From positions 62,001 to 126,000 of the forward strand of contig NZ_BAFM01000011.1 in assembly GCF_000334895.1 (NCBI RefSeq): a stretch of 64,000 nucleotides of DNA, in the 5' to 3' direction. Every line of letters begins with the position of its first letter. Positions within the stretch are counted from its first letter, which is position 1. Positions 1-7,837 of the stretch are shown here, piece by piece. A program made the position numbers and the translations under genes. Below the pieces are notes generated by a model. The model was not told the origin of the DNA. It made no database searches and saw only the letters and a program-made list of their open reading frames with translations. Source of the stretch: Halococcus agarilyticus. Lineage in GTDB: Archaea > Halobacteriota > Halobacteria > Halobacteriales > Halococcaceae.

Positions 1-2
1 CG

Positions 3-1742
3 GGGACGCTGGAGCACGAGTCGTGGTACGAGACCGAACGCTTCGGGGGGGACGACGGCGGGCTCGGGTTCGTCCACCACGGCGACCGGGACCCGTCCGG
101 CCACGCGAGCTGGCAGGACGGCGATCGGGCGGGGGCCATCTACGGCGTGGTGTCGAGCCAGAACGAACGCGGTCTCGACACCGGCGAGGTGATCGAGGCG
201 GTGCTGGAACGGCCGCGGGAGGTGCTGCCCAATCTGGATGGGCCGTTCGTGATCGCGTGTTACGACGGGGCGGCCGAACGGGTCGTGCTGGCGACCGACA
301 AGATCGGCGCACGGCCGTGTTACTACGCGACCCCCGACGACGGGGGACTGCTGTTCGGGTCGGAAGTCAAGGCCCCCTTGAGTCGGATCGACGACCCCAC
401 GGTGGACGTGGCGGCGGTGAGCGACGTCGTGATGCTCGGCCACGTCTGGGGCGAGAAGACGCTCGTGGAGGACGTTCGCGCGCTGCCGCCGTCGACCGTG
501 CTCGAATACGAGGGCGGCGAGGTCGAACGAACTCGATACTGGACGCCCGACTTCGAGGCGGCCGAGCCAGGCGACGGCTACGTGTTCGAACTGGCGAGCC
601 GCTACCGGGACGCGGTCACCGACATGGCGGGCACCATCGACGGCGAGACCGGGCTGTGGCTCTCCGGGGGGCTCGACAGCCGGACGATGGCCACCGAGTT
701 GAAGCGAGCCACCGAGACGAACGGCGGTATCGACTCGATCCAGACCTACACGTACGACTCCAACCCGCCGGCGGGCGGCAACCCCGCGCTCGCCGGTCGC
801 ATCGCCGACACGCTCGACATCGCGAACGAGGAGATCACGCTCGACGGGGAGCGATTCGCCGAGGTCATCGATGCGGCGATCGACGCGACCGGCGGGATGG
901 TACGCTGGAACACGTTCGTCAACCTCTCGGCCGTCTACAACCTCGACGGGAACGCCCCGGGCGTCGTCCTCGAAGCCGCCGGCCAGGGCGAACTCCTCGG
1001 CGAGCACATCACGCGCCATCAGTTCACCGAGTGTGAGGACGCCGCCGAGGGGCTCTACCACCGCCAGCACGCGATCCCGGAGGACACCCTCGACGACCTC
1101 ATCGAGGCCGACGTCGACCCGCGAGCACCGTTCGAGCGCTCGGCACGGGAGAGCGACCAGCGGACGATGCGCCGGACGATGCTCGACGCCCACTTCCAGA
1201 ACCACTACGCCCGCTTCGTCTTCGCGAGCAACCCGCTGGCGAGGCGCAAGGTCGGGACCCGGACGCCCTTTGCGAACGGTGCGTTCCTCGATCACGTCGC
1301 CGGGCTGCCGATGACCTATCGGATGGGGACGTACCCGACCACCGACGGCGGCGTGCCCTACGGTGCCAGCAAGTCGAAGCTCAGGCTGAGCCGGGCGCTG
1401 AACGCGGATCTCGCGAAGATCCCCTACGAGCGAACCCGTCTGCCGCCGGCGTACCCCTACCCCGCTCACGTCGCCGGGTTCACCCTGAACACCGGCGTCA
1501 GGCTGCTCCTCGATCAGATGACTCATGGCGGGCAGAGTCTGGGCGACGCGTGGTACCGCTCCGATCCGGACCTGCGCGAGCACGTCGACGACCTCCTGCG
1601 CGGCGCGTGCGAGCGCGAGTTCTTCAACGCAGCGAAGATCCGGGAGCTCCGGCGCGAACATCTCAGCGACGAGGAAGACAACATCATGACGATCGCGCCG
1701 ATCTCGACCGTCGAGGCGTGGCTCCAGAACCACGTCGACTGA
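3..1742 (+). CDS. Asparagine synthase (glutamine-hydrolysing)-like protein, 5' end missing
   Basis: Seen: the reading frame is already open at the first bases, so the N-terminus lies outside the window; the GTG at 147 is internal. The visible part begins within the class-II glutamine amidotransferase half (DGPFVIACYDG and TDKIGARPCYY blocks). It continues into the synthetase half with the ATP-pyrophosphatase P-loop SGGLDSR near 666-686. Family knowledge: AsnB-type enzymes hydrolyse glutamine and amidate aspartate through an aspartyl-AMP intermediate. Haloarchaea also carry related proteins that modify surface sugars or peptides. Whether the N-terminal catalytic cysteine is present cannot be seen, so true asparagine synthesis is inferred only from the family. 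It points away from the PolD gene and is followed by a repeat-bearing gap. Confidence 0.85.
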   Translation, partial: GTLEHESWYETERFGGDDGGLGFVHHGDRDPSGHASWQDGDRAGAIYGVVSSQNERGLDTGEVIEAVLERPREVLPNLDGPFVIACYDGAAERVVLATDKIGARPCYYATPDDGGLLFGSEVKAPLSRIDDPTVDVAAVSDVVMLGHVWGEKTLVEDVRALPPSTVLEYEGGEVERTRYWTPDFEAAEPGDGYVFELASRYRDAVTDMAGTIDGETGLWLSGGLDSRTMATELKRATETNGGIDSIQTYTYDSNPPAGGNPALAGRIADTLDIANEEITLDGERFAEVIDAAIDATGGMVRWNTFVNLSAVYNLDGNAPGVVLEAAGQGELLGEHITRHQFTECEDAAEGLYHRQHAIPEDTLDDLIEADVDPRAPFERSARESDQRTMRRTMLDAHFQNHYARFVFASNPLARRKVGTRTPFANGAFLDHVAGLPMTYRMGTYPTTDGGVPYGASKSKLRLSRALNADLAKIPYERTRLPPAYPYPAHVAGFTLNTGVRLLLDQMTHGGQSLGDAWYRSDPDLREHVDDLLRGACEREFFNAAKIRELRREHLSDEEDNIMTIAPISTVEAWLQNHVD

Positions 1743-1853
1743 ATCGAACGAGAGTCGCGGCGTCGCGGTCCGGCTGTGGAGATGCCGCGGCAGCGGTGCG
1801 GGCCTGGCGTCTCGACGATCCGAGTGAGTTGCGGCGCAAGGGAGCAGCGTTCG

Positions 1854-1925
1854 CCTGGCGGATGAAGGGCGAGCGAGTGAAACGAGCGAGGGCTTCGGCG
1901 GTGCTGTGCGGTTGGCGGTCGCGGA
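1854..1925 (+). repeat. Dispersed intergenic repeat, copy 1
   Basis: The segment starts with GGCGGATGAAGGGCGAGCG and runs into GGGCTTCGGCGGTGCTGT, then GCGG..GCGGTCGC. The same two blocks occur in the same order near 55,284-55,373 on the same strand and near 19,096-19,317 on the other strand. A weaker partial match to the first block lies near 10,599-10,645 on the minus strand. It lies between the convergent asparagine-synthase and PolD genes. No transposase or clear inverted ends are visible, so its nature is open. Confidence 0.6.
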
Positions 1926-2004
1926 GGACACCAGCAGCCCCACCGCGAGCGAACGAGCGAACGGAGTGAGCGAGCGCAATCCCCCCGCAGTAAAAAGGTG
2001 GGTG

Positions 2005-3666
2005 CTAGAACTTCTGGATCGTCAGGTCGAGCGTGTCGAGATCGAGGATCGGCGCGTAGCCCACGTCGGGGTCGATGTTGACGCTCTTCTGGAAGCTCGT
2101 CTGTTCCTGCCAGCACCCGGAGTTGATCGCGAGCACGTTGTGGTATTTCCCGTAGCCGAGTTTGTGGACGTGACCAGTGTGAAAGACATCGGGGATCTCC
2201 TCCATCACGAGGTAGTCACGCTCCTCGGGTGCGAGTCGAGTGTGGCCGCCGTACTGGGGGGCGATGTGGCGCTTTTTCAGGAGCTGGTACATCGCCTTGT
2301 GAGGCTCGTCGTAGTTGGCCTTCTCCTCGGGGAGTTCGGCGATCACCTCGTCGAGGCTGACGCCGTGGTACATCAGAATCGTGACGCCCTCGATCGTGAC
2401 CGTCGAGGGATTGCCCGAAAAGCGCGCGTCGTGGACGCTCATGATCTCCCGGAGCTCCTCGTCGAAGCCTGGCTGGGGTTCGGCGAGTCGGACGGCGTCG
2501 TGGTTGCCCGGGGTGAGGAGGATCTCCATATCGCCGGGGACCTCCTTCAGGCGTTCGGCGAAGGCCTCGTACTGTTCGTAGATGTCGACGATATCGAGCT
2601 CCTCGTCCTGGTCCGGGTAGACGCCCACCCCTTCGACCATGTCGCCCGCGACGAGGAGGTACTCGACCGCTGCCGCGTCCTCGGTGTGGAGCCAGTCGGC
2701 GAAGGCCGACCACGCCTCGTTGGCGAACTCTTGGCTGCCGACGTGGACGTCCGAGATCAGAGCCGCGCGGACGTGGCGGTCGGCGGTCGACGGTCGATAG
2801 GTCCGGGGGACGTCGGGGAAGTGGAGTTCGTCGACGAACAGGATCCCGCCGTCGCCCGCGAGCGTGCCCTCGACCGCGACGAGCTCGTCGAGCAGGAGTT
2901 CGTCGACGACGCTTGCGATCTCGCGGTCCTTGAGGATGAGACAGGGAAACGTGCCGGTGGTGTCTTCGAGCTCGACCAGCCAGTGGCCGTTCGCGGTCGA
3001 CCGGATGTCGGCGATCATCCCGACGATCGCGGCGTCGCTCCCGCCGGCCATCGCGTCGACCGCCTCGGTCGGTCGGTGGTTGACGCGCGAGCGCAGGAGG
3101 CCGGAGAGACGTTCGTACCGGTCCCGGAAGGTGGCGACGAAGTCGGCGTACTCGCCCGTACCGGTGCTCCGGCCGGTGACGTCGCCCTGTACGTCGAGCG
3201 ATCTGAGGTCCGGGTCGACCGAGCGCTCGGTAGTTCTTTCGCCGGCAGCTTCGTCTCTCCCCGACCCCTTCGTTTCGAGTGGAGAGTCGGTTCGCCTGTC
3301 GTTCTCATGGGTCGCAGTTCCACTCGAAACGGAGGGGTTTGATGGGGGTTGATCGGGCGTCTCAGCCGGTGTGGTGGCGGAATCTCCGGAACCGTCAGAA
3401 TCGGTGGCAGGTGAGCCGGATCGAGTGTCGGGCGACGAACCGTCGGTGTGACCGGGAGACGAACCGGTGGCATCGGCGGTTCGGACGACGGCTGCGACGT
3501 CGTCGGCCGAGAGGGTGAGCGCCTCGTCCGGGACGGTCTCGGTCGCACGCTCGATCGCGTCTTCGAGGTCGTCCGCCCTCGCGAGCAGGGTCACGGCCTC
3601 GCGTTCGGCGTTGTACCCCCTCGTGGCGAGCTCGTTCACGACCTCGACCGGTGTCGAACGCGGCAC
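2005..3666 (-). CDS. polD1: DNA polymerase D small subunit (DP1), proofreading exonuclease
   Basis: This is the 553-aa small subunit of archaeal replicative polymerase D, which supplies 3'-5' proofreading. The C-terminal phosphoesterase carries every MRE11-like metal motif: ISDVHVG, AGDMVEG, PGNHDA, MYHGVS and TGHVHKLG. An OB-fold region precedes it, and a short helical N-terminal domain (about 65 residues) starts the protein. Between them lies a Ser/Thr/Asp-rich linker (about residues 68-155) of low complexity. I chose the GTG start at 3666 (VPRSTPVEVVNEL) because the frame upstream loses all family character. It is divergent from the signal peptidase and close to orc1 and the origin. The linker DNA carries two ORB-like sequences (3264-3285 and 3317-3338). 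Confidence 0.95.
   Translation of the reverse strand: MPRSTPVEVVNELATRGYNAEREAVTLLARADDLEDAIERATETVPDEALTLSADDVAAVVRTADATGSSPGHTDGSSPDTRSGSPATDSDGSGDSATTPAETPDQPPSNPSVSSGTATHENDRRTDSPLETKGSGRDEAAGERTTERSVDPDLRSLDVQGDVTGRSTGTGEYADFVATFRDRYERLSGLLRSRVNHRPTEAVDAMAGGSDAAIVGMIADIRSTANGHWLVELEDTTGTFPCLILKDREIASVVDELLLDELVAVEGTLAGDGGILFVDELHFPDVPRTYRPSTADRHVRAALISDVHVGSQEFANEAWSAFADWLHTEDAAAVEYLLVAGDMVEGVGVYPDQDEELDIVDIYEQYEAFAERLKEVPGDMEILLTPGNHDAVRLAEPQPGFDEELREIMSVHDARFSGNPSTVTIEGVTILMYHGVSLDEVIAELPEEKANYDEPHKAMYQLLKKRHIAPQYGGHTRLAPEERDYLVMEEIPDVFHTGHVHKLGYGKYHNVLAINSGCWQEQTSFQKSVNIDPDVGYAPILDLDTLDLTIQKF
3264..3285 (-). other. Intragenic ORB-like element 1 (inside the PolD linker)
   Basis: The minus strand reads CCACTCGAAACGAAGGGG and agrees with the origin ORB at 7070-7091 in all but the first two of 22 positions. 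It is followed by a G-rich run, like the G-string beside the origin ORBs. It encodes SPLETKG of the PolD linker. Binding by Orc1 is inferred, not shown. Confidence 0.6.
3317..3338 (+). other. Intragenic ORB-like element 2 (inside the PolD linker)
   Basis: The plus strand reads CCACTCGAAACGGAGGGG and differs from the origin ORB at 7070-7091 at one of 22 positions (G for A). GATGGGGG follows as a G-string. It is inverted relative to the element at 3264-3285, with 31 bases between, repeating the inverted arrangement of the origin pair at closer spacing. Confidence 0.6.
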
Positions 3667-3780
3667 GGGGATGGGTTTCGCGGGACGGAGCAAAAGCGTA
3701 GCGGACGGCGAGGCGTCGTCGTCGGCCGCGAGTGAGTGTGGAAGACAAGCTTGAAGCGAGCGCCCGAAGTATGGAGGACA

Positions 3781-4695
3781 ATGGATTCCGGCGACGGCTC
3801 CGATTCGTGGTCCGAGTGGAACGGCCGGGAGACCGCCGCCGACGACGAGACCGGACGGGACGGGAGCGAACGCGCGAATGGGAGCGGAGGGGAACCGGGG
3901 CAGGGTGGACCACGGGACGGAGCATCGGATTCGAAGAGAGCGTCGGATTCGGGCGGGTCGTCGGGTTCGAATGGGCCGATCGCGCGTGCGCGATGGCTGG
4001 CGACGACCGACAACGAGGCGGTGGCGTTCGTCCGGGAGGTGGCGTCGAGTCTCGCGATCGTGGCGGCCATCGGTCTCCTCCTGTTCGCCGTTTCCGGCAT
4101 CTGGCCGCCGATGGTCGCGATCGAGAGCGGGAGTATGGAGCCGAACCTCTACAGAGGTGATCTCGTGTTCGTGATGGAGGAACACCGCTTCGCCGGCGGG
4201 GCGGCCCACGCCGGGACAGGGGTGGTCAGCTACCGTGCAGGAGCGAACGCGAGCTACAGGGAGTTCAACGAGTACGGCGACGTCATCGTGTACGAACAGA
4301 ACGGCGACCCGCGTGCGACGCCGATCATCCACCGTGCACGCTTCTGGGTGAACGACGGCGAGAACTGGTACGACGAGGCCAACCGGGCGTTCCTCGGCGG
4401 TGCCGACGACTGTGAGGAGCTGTCGAACTGCCCGGCCCCCCACGCCGGGTTCATCACCAAGGGCGACCACAACGGGGAGTACGATCAGATCGGCTTCGAT
4501 CCCATCAGCGATCCGGTCAAGCCGTCGTGGATCACCGGCACCGCGGAGTTCCGCATCCCGTGGCTCGGCGAGATCCGGCTGCTGTTCGGGATGGTGAACG
4601 CGGGCGCGAGCGCGCTCGTCGGCACACTGAGCACGCCGGGCGGATCGGTCCTCGGCACACTCGCCGGCGTCGGGATGGTGCGGGCCGTTCGGTGA
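3781..4695 (+). CDS. sec11: Signal peptidase I, archaeal/ER type
   Basis: This is a membrane-bound protease that cleaves Sec signal peptides on the outer face of the membrane. The nucleophile is Ser118 in the SGSMEP motif, just after a hydrophobic anchor (about residues 88-110). The general-base lysine of bacterial enzymes is replaced by histidine (PIIHRARFWV), and the acidic box is KGDHNGEYDQIG, as in archaeal and ER signal peptidases. The first ~80 residues are an acidic, glycine/serine-rich extension. The start is ATG at 3781; the upstream in-frame GTG codons lie in the divergent promoter region. A second hydrophobic stretch occurs near the C-terminus. The divergent neighbour is PolD DP1. 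Confidence 0.93.
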   Translation: MDSGDGSDSWSEWNGRETAADDETGRDGSERANGSGGEPGQGGPRDGASDSKRASDSGGSSGSNGPIARARWLATTDNEAVAFVREVASSLAIVAAIGLLLFAVSGIWPPMVAIESGSMEPNLYRGDLVFVMEEHRFAGGAAHAGTGVVSYRAGANASYREFNEYGDVIVYEQNGDPRATPIIHRARFWVNDGENWYDEANRAFLGGADDCEELSNCPAPHAGFITKGDHNGEYDQIGFDPISDPVKPSWITGTAEFRIPWLGEIRLLFGMVNAGASALVGTLSTPGGSVLGTLAGVGMVRAVR

Positions 4696-4766
4696 TCGGA
4701 AGACCGGTGCGACGATCGAGAGAATCGGAGAATCGATCGGTGTGTCGGTGACGACGGCTCCGCGAG

Positions 4767-6569
4767 CTAGCTGTCGAAGCGCGCCTGGACGAACGGCTGG
4801 ACGTCCTCGATGTCGCCGAGTCGCGAGTCGCTGGTGAGAACGGCCTCGGTCTCCTCGATCGGGACTGAGAGGTTCATCTCCTTGGTCCGGCCGTACCGTC
4901 CCTTCGAGACGACGACCGCGTTGACGATCCCGAGCATGTCGAGCTCGGAGATGAGGTCCGTGACACGGCGCTGCGTGAGGACGTCGGCATCGATCTCGTC
5001 GCAGAGCCGGCGGTAGATGTTGTACACCTCGCCGGTGTTGATGTTCTGTGCGCCGTTGCGTTCGAGGAGGATCACCGCGAAGAGGACGACCTTCGACTGG
5101 GTCGGGAGGGTGCGGACGACTTCGACGACTCTGTCGAGTTCGATCTTCTCCTGGGCCTGCCTGACGTGATCCTCGTCGACGCGCTCGGTCTGACCGCGTT
5201 CGGCGAGTTCGCCCGCCGTGCGGAGGAGGTCGAGCGCGCGCCTGGCGTCGCCGTGTTCCTGGGCGGCAAAGGCCGCACAGAGCGGGATGACGTCCTCCGA
5301 AAGCGCGTCGGGTTCGAAGGCGATCTCCGCGCGCGCGGCGAGGATATCCCGGAGCTGGGTCGCGTCGTAGGGCGGGAAGACGATCTCCTCCTCGCCGAGG
5401 CTCGACTTGACCCGGGGATCGAGGAACTCGGTGAACTTGAGATCGTTCGAGATTCCCATGATCGACACCCGAGAGTTGTCGAGCTCGGAGTTCATCCGCG
5501 AGAGATTGTAGAGGGTGTCGTCGCCGCTCTTCTCCACGAGCTTGTCGATCTCGTCGAGCATGATGACCACGACTCGCTCGTGGTAGTCGACCGCGTCGAA
5601 GAACGTGGAGTAGACGCGATCGGTCGGCCAGCCGGTCATCGGCACGGGTTCGAACGCGTCGAGATCGGCCTCGAGCTCCGCGATCCGCTCTTCGATCGCG
5701 GCGATCGAGTCGAACTCGGGATCGTCGGCGAGATGAACGTTCTCGTCGTCGCCGTGGTTCCCCGCGTTCCCGTCGTCTTCGATGGTTCCGGTATCTTCGA
5801 CGTTCCCTGCAGTGTCGGTGCTCTCGGCGGTGCCGACGTTCTCGGCAGTGGTGTCGTCGAGGGTTGCCTGGCCCCCGGTCGCGCGCTCTTTCAGATCACG
5901 GAGGCTGGCGAGCCTGGTCTCGATGTGACGCTCGTTGGCCTCGATGAACGTGTTCGCGAGCTGGGCGAGCACACGATATTGAGTGTCGGTGACCTCGCAG
6001 TTGATGTACTCGACCTCGCAGGGCACGTCGTACTTCTGGGAGGTGGTCTCGAGCTCGTTGCTCACGAACTTCGCGCTCGCGGTCTTCCCGGTTCCAGTCT
6101 TGCCGTAGATCAGGATGTTCGAGGGGGTCTCCCCACGGAGCGCGCCGACGAGGATGGTCGCCATGTCGTTGATCTGTGCCTGGCGATGGGGGAGCTGATC
6201 GGGCGTATAGGAGGGCCGAAGGACGTCCTTGTTCTCGAAGATCGGATCGCCGCTGAGGAGATCGTCGAACAGCCCGCCCTGTGACGTGTCGTCGTCGGGT
6301 GGGTCGCTTCGCGACGACTTGTCGCGGGAGAGCGAATCCCCGGACGACGCCGATGGATCGATCTCCGGAGTCGCCTCCGGTCGTGCGGTCCCTGAATCGG
6401 TCGAGTCGCTCGGATCGTCCGGATCGTCCGGATGTTCGACACCGGCCGAACCCTCGTCGAACTCACCGAACGGGAGGTCGTCGACGGTCTCCTCGGCGTC
6501 GGTGGACGGGACGTCGTCCTCCCGGTCCGCCCCGTCGCGATCGTCCGGTGTCGAGTCGTTTCCTCCCAT
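4767..6569 (-). CDS. orc1: Orc1/Cdc6 replication initiator
   Basis: This 600-aa AAA+ initiator binds ORBs and loads the MCM helicase. The N-terminal ~95 residues are an acidic low-complexity tail. FDDLLSGDPIFENKDVLRPS then starts the conserved part, with Walker A GKTGTGKT (156-163), Walker B VVIMLDE (334-340), sensor 1 (SIMGISNDLKF) and a C-terminal winged helix. Residues ~212-310 form an insertion of coiled-coil-like flanks around an Asn/Asp/Thr/Gly-rich stretch. The conserved part resembles the haloarchaeal Orc1 subgroup linked to oriC1. The gene points away from the ORB pair at 6860-7091, the usual arrangement for an initiator and its cognate origin. Confidence 0.95.
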   Translation of the reverse strand: MGGNDSTPDDRDGADREDDVPSTDAEETVDDLPFGEFDEGSAGVEHPDDPDDPSDSTDSGTARPEATPEIDPSASSGDSLSRDKSSRSDPPDDDTSQGGLFDDLLSGDPIFENKDVLRPSYTPDQLPHRQAQINDMATILVGALRGETPSNILIYGKTGTGKTASAKFVSNELETTSQKYDVPCEVEYINCEVTDTQYRVLAQLANTFIEANERHIETRLASLRDLKERATGGQATLDDTTAENVGTAESTDTAGNVEDTGTIEDDGNAGNHGDDENVHLADDPEFDSIAAIEERIAELEADLDAFEPVPMTGWPTDRVYSTFFDAVDYHERVVVIMLDEIDKLVEKSGDDTLYNLSRMNSELDNSRVSIMGISNDLKFTEFLDPRVKSSLGEEEIVFPPYDATQLRDILAARAEIAFEPDALSEDVIPLCAAFAAQEHGDARRALDLLRTAGELAERGQTERVDEDHVRQAQEKIELDRVVEVVRTLPTQSKVVLFAVILLERNGAQNINTGEVYNIYRRLCDEIDADVLTQRRVTDLISELDMLGIVNAVVVSKGRYGRTKEMNLSVPIEETEAVLTSDSRLGDIEDVQPFVQARFDS

Positions 6570-6745
6570 GATTGGTCCCCGCGTTCCACCCCTCTCTTTC
6601 GGATGGAGGATACGCCGCGCACGTCCGGATCGTGACGTATTCCATCGATAGAAGCCGTTTCGACCGGTCTGAGACGTAGCGTTGCGGTCAGCCCGGTCGC
6701 GAGTGGTCCAGCGGAACCAGTGGTGGGGAGTGCATTAGTCTTTTT

Positions 6746-6758
6746 GGTTCCTGGAACC
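6746..6758. repeat. 13-bp palindrome upstream of orc1
   Basis: GGTTCC-T-GGAACC is a perfect 6-1-6 palindrome just after a T5 run. It lies between orc1 and the left ORB and could be a protein-binding site or part of the orc1 control region. No function can be assigned. Confidence 0.4.
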
Positions 6759-6859
6759 GACGCCGATCGAACGATTCGGGTAACCGGGGGCACGGCGAAC
6801 GGTCGCGGGTGCCGTTGTTCGACGATCGGTGGAACCCCTGTGCAGTTCCCTCGCCCCCC

Positions 6860-6881
6860 ACCCCTTCGTTTCCACTGGAAC
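6860..6881 (-). other. Origin Recognition Box, left
   Basis: On the minus strand this reads CCAGTGGAAACGAAGGGG followed by T and a G6 run, matching the archaeal ORB dyad plus G-rich arm that Orc1/Cdc6 contacts. The adjoining G-run (C-run at about 6853-6864 on plus) is the halophile-type G-string. It faces opposite to the right ORB. Confidence 0.85.
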
Positions 6882-7069
6882 GGGAAAGAGAGGGGGAGGG
6901 GGTGAGCGATCAGGCCGACTCAATCATGGAAAGCTTCAAGTAACACCCTTCCGAAACACACCCGAGGGGTTGAGAGAACCGCGTGGTAAAAACGGCCAGT
7001 CGACACACAACTGACTAGAAACCCACTAGAACGACGCTCTGCCGACGGTCCACTCCGGGTCGGATCGGC

Positions 7070-7091
7070 GTTCCACTCGAAACGAAGGGGT
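7070..7091 (+). other. Origin Recognition Box, right
   Basis: CCACTCGAAACGAAGGGG preceded by GTT and followed by TGGGGG gives an ORB with G-string on the plus strand. It is inverted with respect to the left ORB and adjoins the pyrimidine hexamer tract. Confidence 0.85.
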
Positions 7092-7107
7092 GGGGGTCGT
7101 CGGAACC

Positions 7108-7150
7108 CTTCTCCTTCTCCTTCTCCTTCTCCTTCTCCTTCTCCTTCTCT
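7108..7150. repeat. (CTTCTC)n microsatellite beside the origin
   Basis: About seven uninterrupted copies of the hexamer CTTCTC make a pure pyrimidine strand of 43 bases, starting 16 bases after the right ORB. Such homopurine/homopyrimidine tracts can form triplex or unwound DNA and vary in copy number. No coding frame here is credible. Confidence 0.85.
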
Positions 7151-7232
7151 CACTTCTGCTATCAGTTCCATGCCACTCTTGATCCCGACTCCGCCAAACC
7201 CGCTCAAAAACCCATCCAAACTCGAACACTCA

Positions 7233-7282
7233 CCGGATCGCTTCCGATCCGGGTCTTACATGTCGCCGGGTCTTGCATGTCG
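7233..7282. repeat. Hairpin plus 15-bp direct repeat right of the origin
   Basis: CCGGATCG/CGATCCGG forms an 8-bp stem with a CTTC loop (7233-7252). It runs into two copies of GGGTCTT(A/G)CATGTCG at 7251-7265 and 7268-7282. This lies between the hexamer tract and the 3' end of the DUF1648 gene and may belong to the origin or be a terminator; neither is proven. Confidence 0.55.
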
Positions 7283-7360
7283 AATGCTGGCACGGATGGG
7301 GCCGCTTCTCGTTGCTGCTTCTCGGAACGTCGCAGTCCGCTCGGCGGTTCGACGGACGAT

Positions 7361-7735
7361 CTATCCGAGATTGACCCAGATGATCACGAGCTGCAGGAGC
7401 AACACTCCCGCGAGTAGCAGAAGTGTGCAGCCGTCGTAGAGCAGGCGGGCCACGTCGAACGCTTCGGTCGTTTCGAGATACGCCCGGAGCCAGCGGCTAC
7501 CGACGTAGAAACCCGCGACGAGTAGCGGAAACGCGATCAGCACGATCGGCGTTGCAGCGAACTCGGGTCCGTAGTAGGGGCCGCCGAGTGACCAGTGAAT
7601 CCGCATTCGGTCGGGGAGCGTCCCGTAGGCGAGCGCACTCGTGGCGATACTCAGCACGACGGCCAGAACCCCGCCCGCATCCAACGATCCGCGGAGTGGA
7701 GTACGGCTGGATCGGGTTGATGCCTCCGTCATCAC
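7361..7735 (-). CDS. DUF1648-domain membrane protein
   Basis: A 124-aa protein with three hydrophobic segments (about residues 20-40, 60-80 and 100-122). Between the first two lies a TLPDRMRIHWSLGG motif, typical of the DUF1648/SdpI-related family, whose bacterial members include immunity or signalling membrane proteins. Two adjacent ATG codons make the exact start uncertain by one residue. It is divergent from a small winged-helix regulator about 100 bp away. A regulator-membrane pair under shared control is possible but inferred. It ends next to the origin. Confidence 0.7.
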   Translation of the reverse strand: MMTEASTRSSRTPLRGSLDAGGVLAVVLSIATSALAYGTLPDRMRIHWSLGGPYYGPEFAATPIVLIAFPLLVAGFYVGSRWLRAYLETTEAFDVARLLYDGCTLLLLAGVLLLQLVIIWVNLG

Positions 7736-7837
7736 GTTTGCTGCTACGGAGGGAGCGGTTGTAGTACCCCGAGCGGAACTGCACCGACTGAAGCGGTCGT
7801 CACTCCTTTAAGTACCATCTCCGATGAGGGGTTCACT

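Larger units (their letters stand above)
6860..7091. other. oriC1: Predicted replication origin core (oriC1 type)
   Basis: Two inverted ORBs (6860-6881 and 7070-7091) with G-strings flank about 190 bp. The spacer includes an A+T-richer stretch (about 6926-7031, roughly half A+T in a G+C-rich genome), a plausible DNA-unwinding element. The region is non-coding, lies directly upstream of an Orc1 gene, and has an origin-associated GTPase operon on its other side. This matches the known haloarchaeal oriC1 architecture; origin activity itself is inferred. Confidence 0.85.

Noticed and set aside
147-1742. GTG at 147 as the start of the asparagine-synthase gene
   Set aside because: The same frame is open and protein-like to the window edge, so the gene is truncated by the window.
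1906-3342. Long open frame opposite the PolD gene
   Set aside because: G+C-rich antisense shadow: valine/arginine/aspartate-rich translation without family motifs, while the minus strand encodes complete DP1.
7108-7150. Hexamer tract considered as a CRISPR or coding repeat
   Set aside because: Perfect short tandem units without spacers and no credible reading frame.
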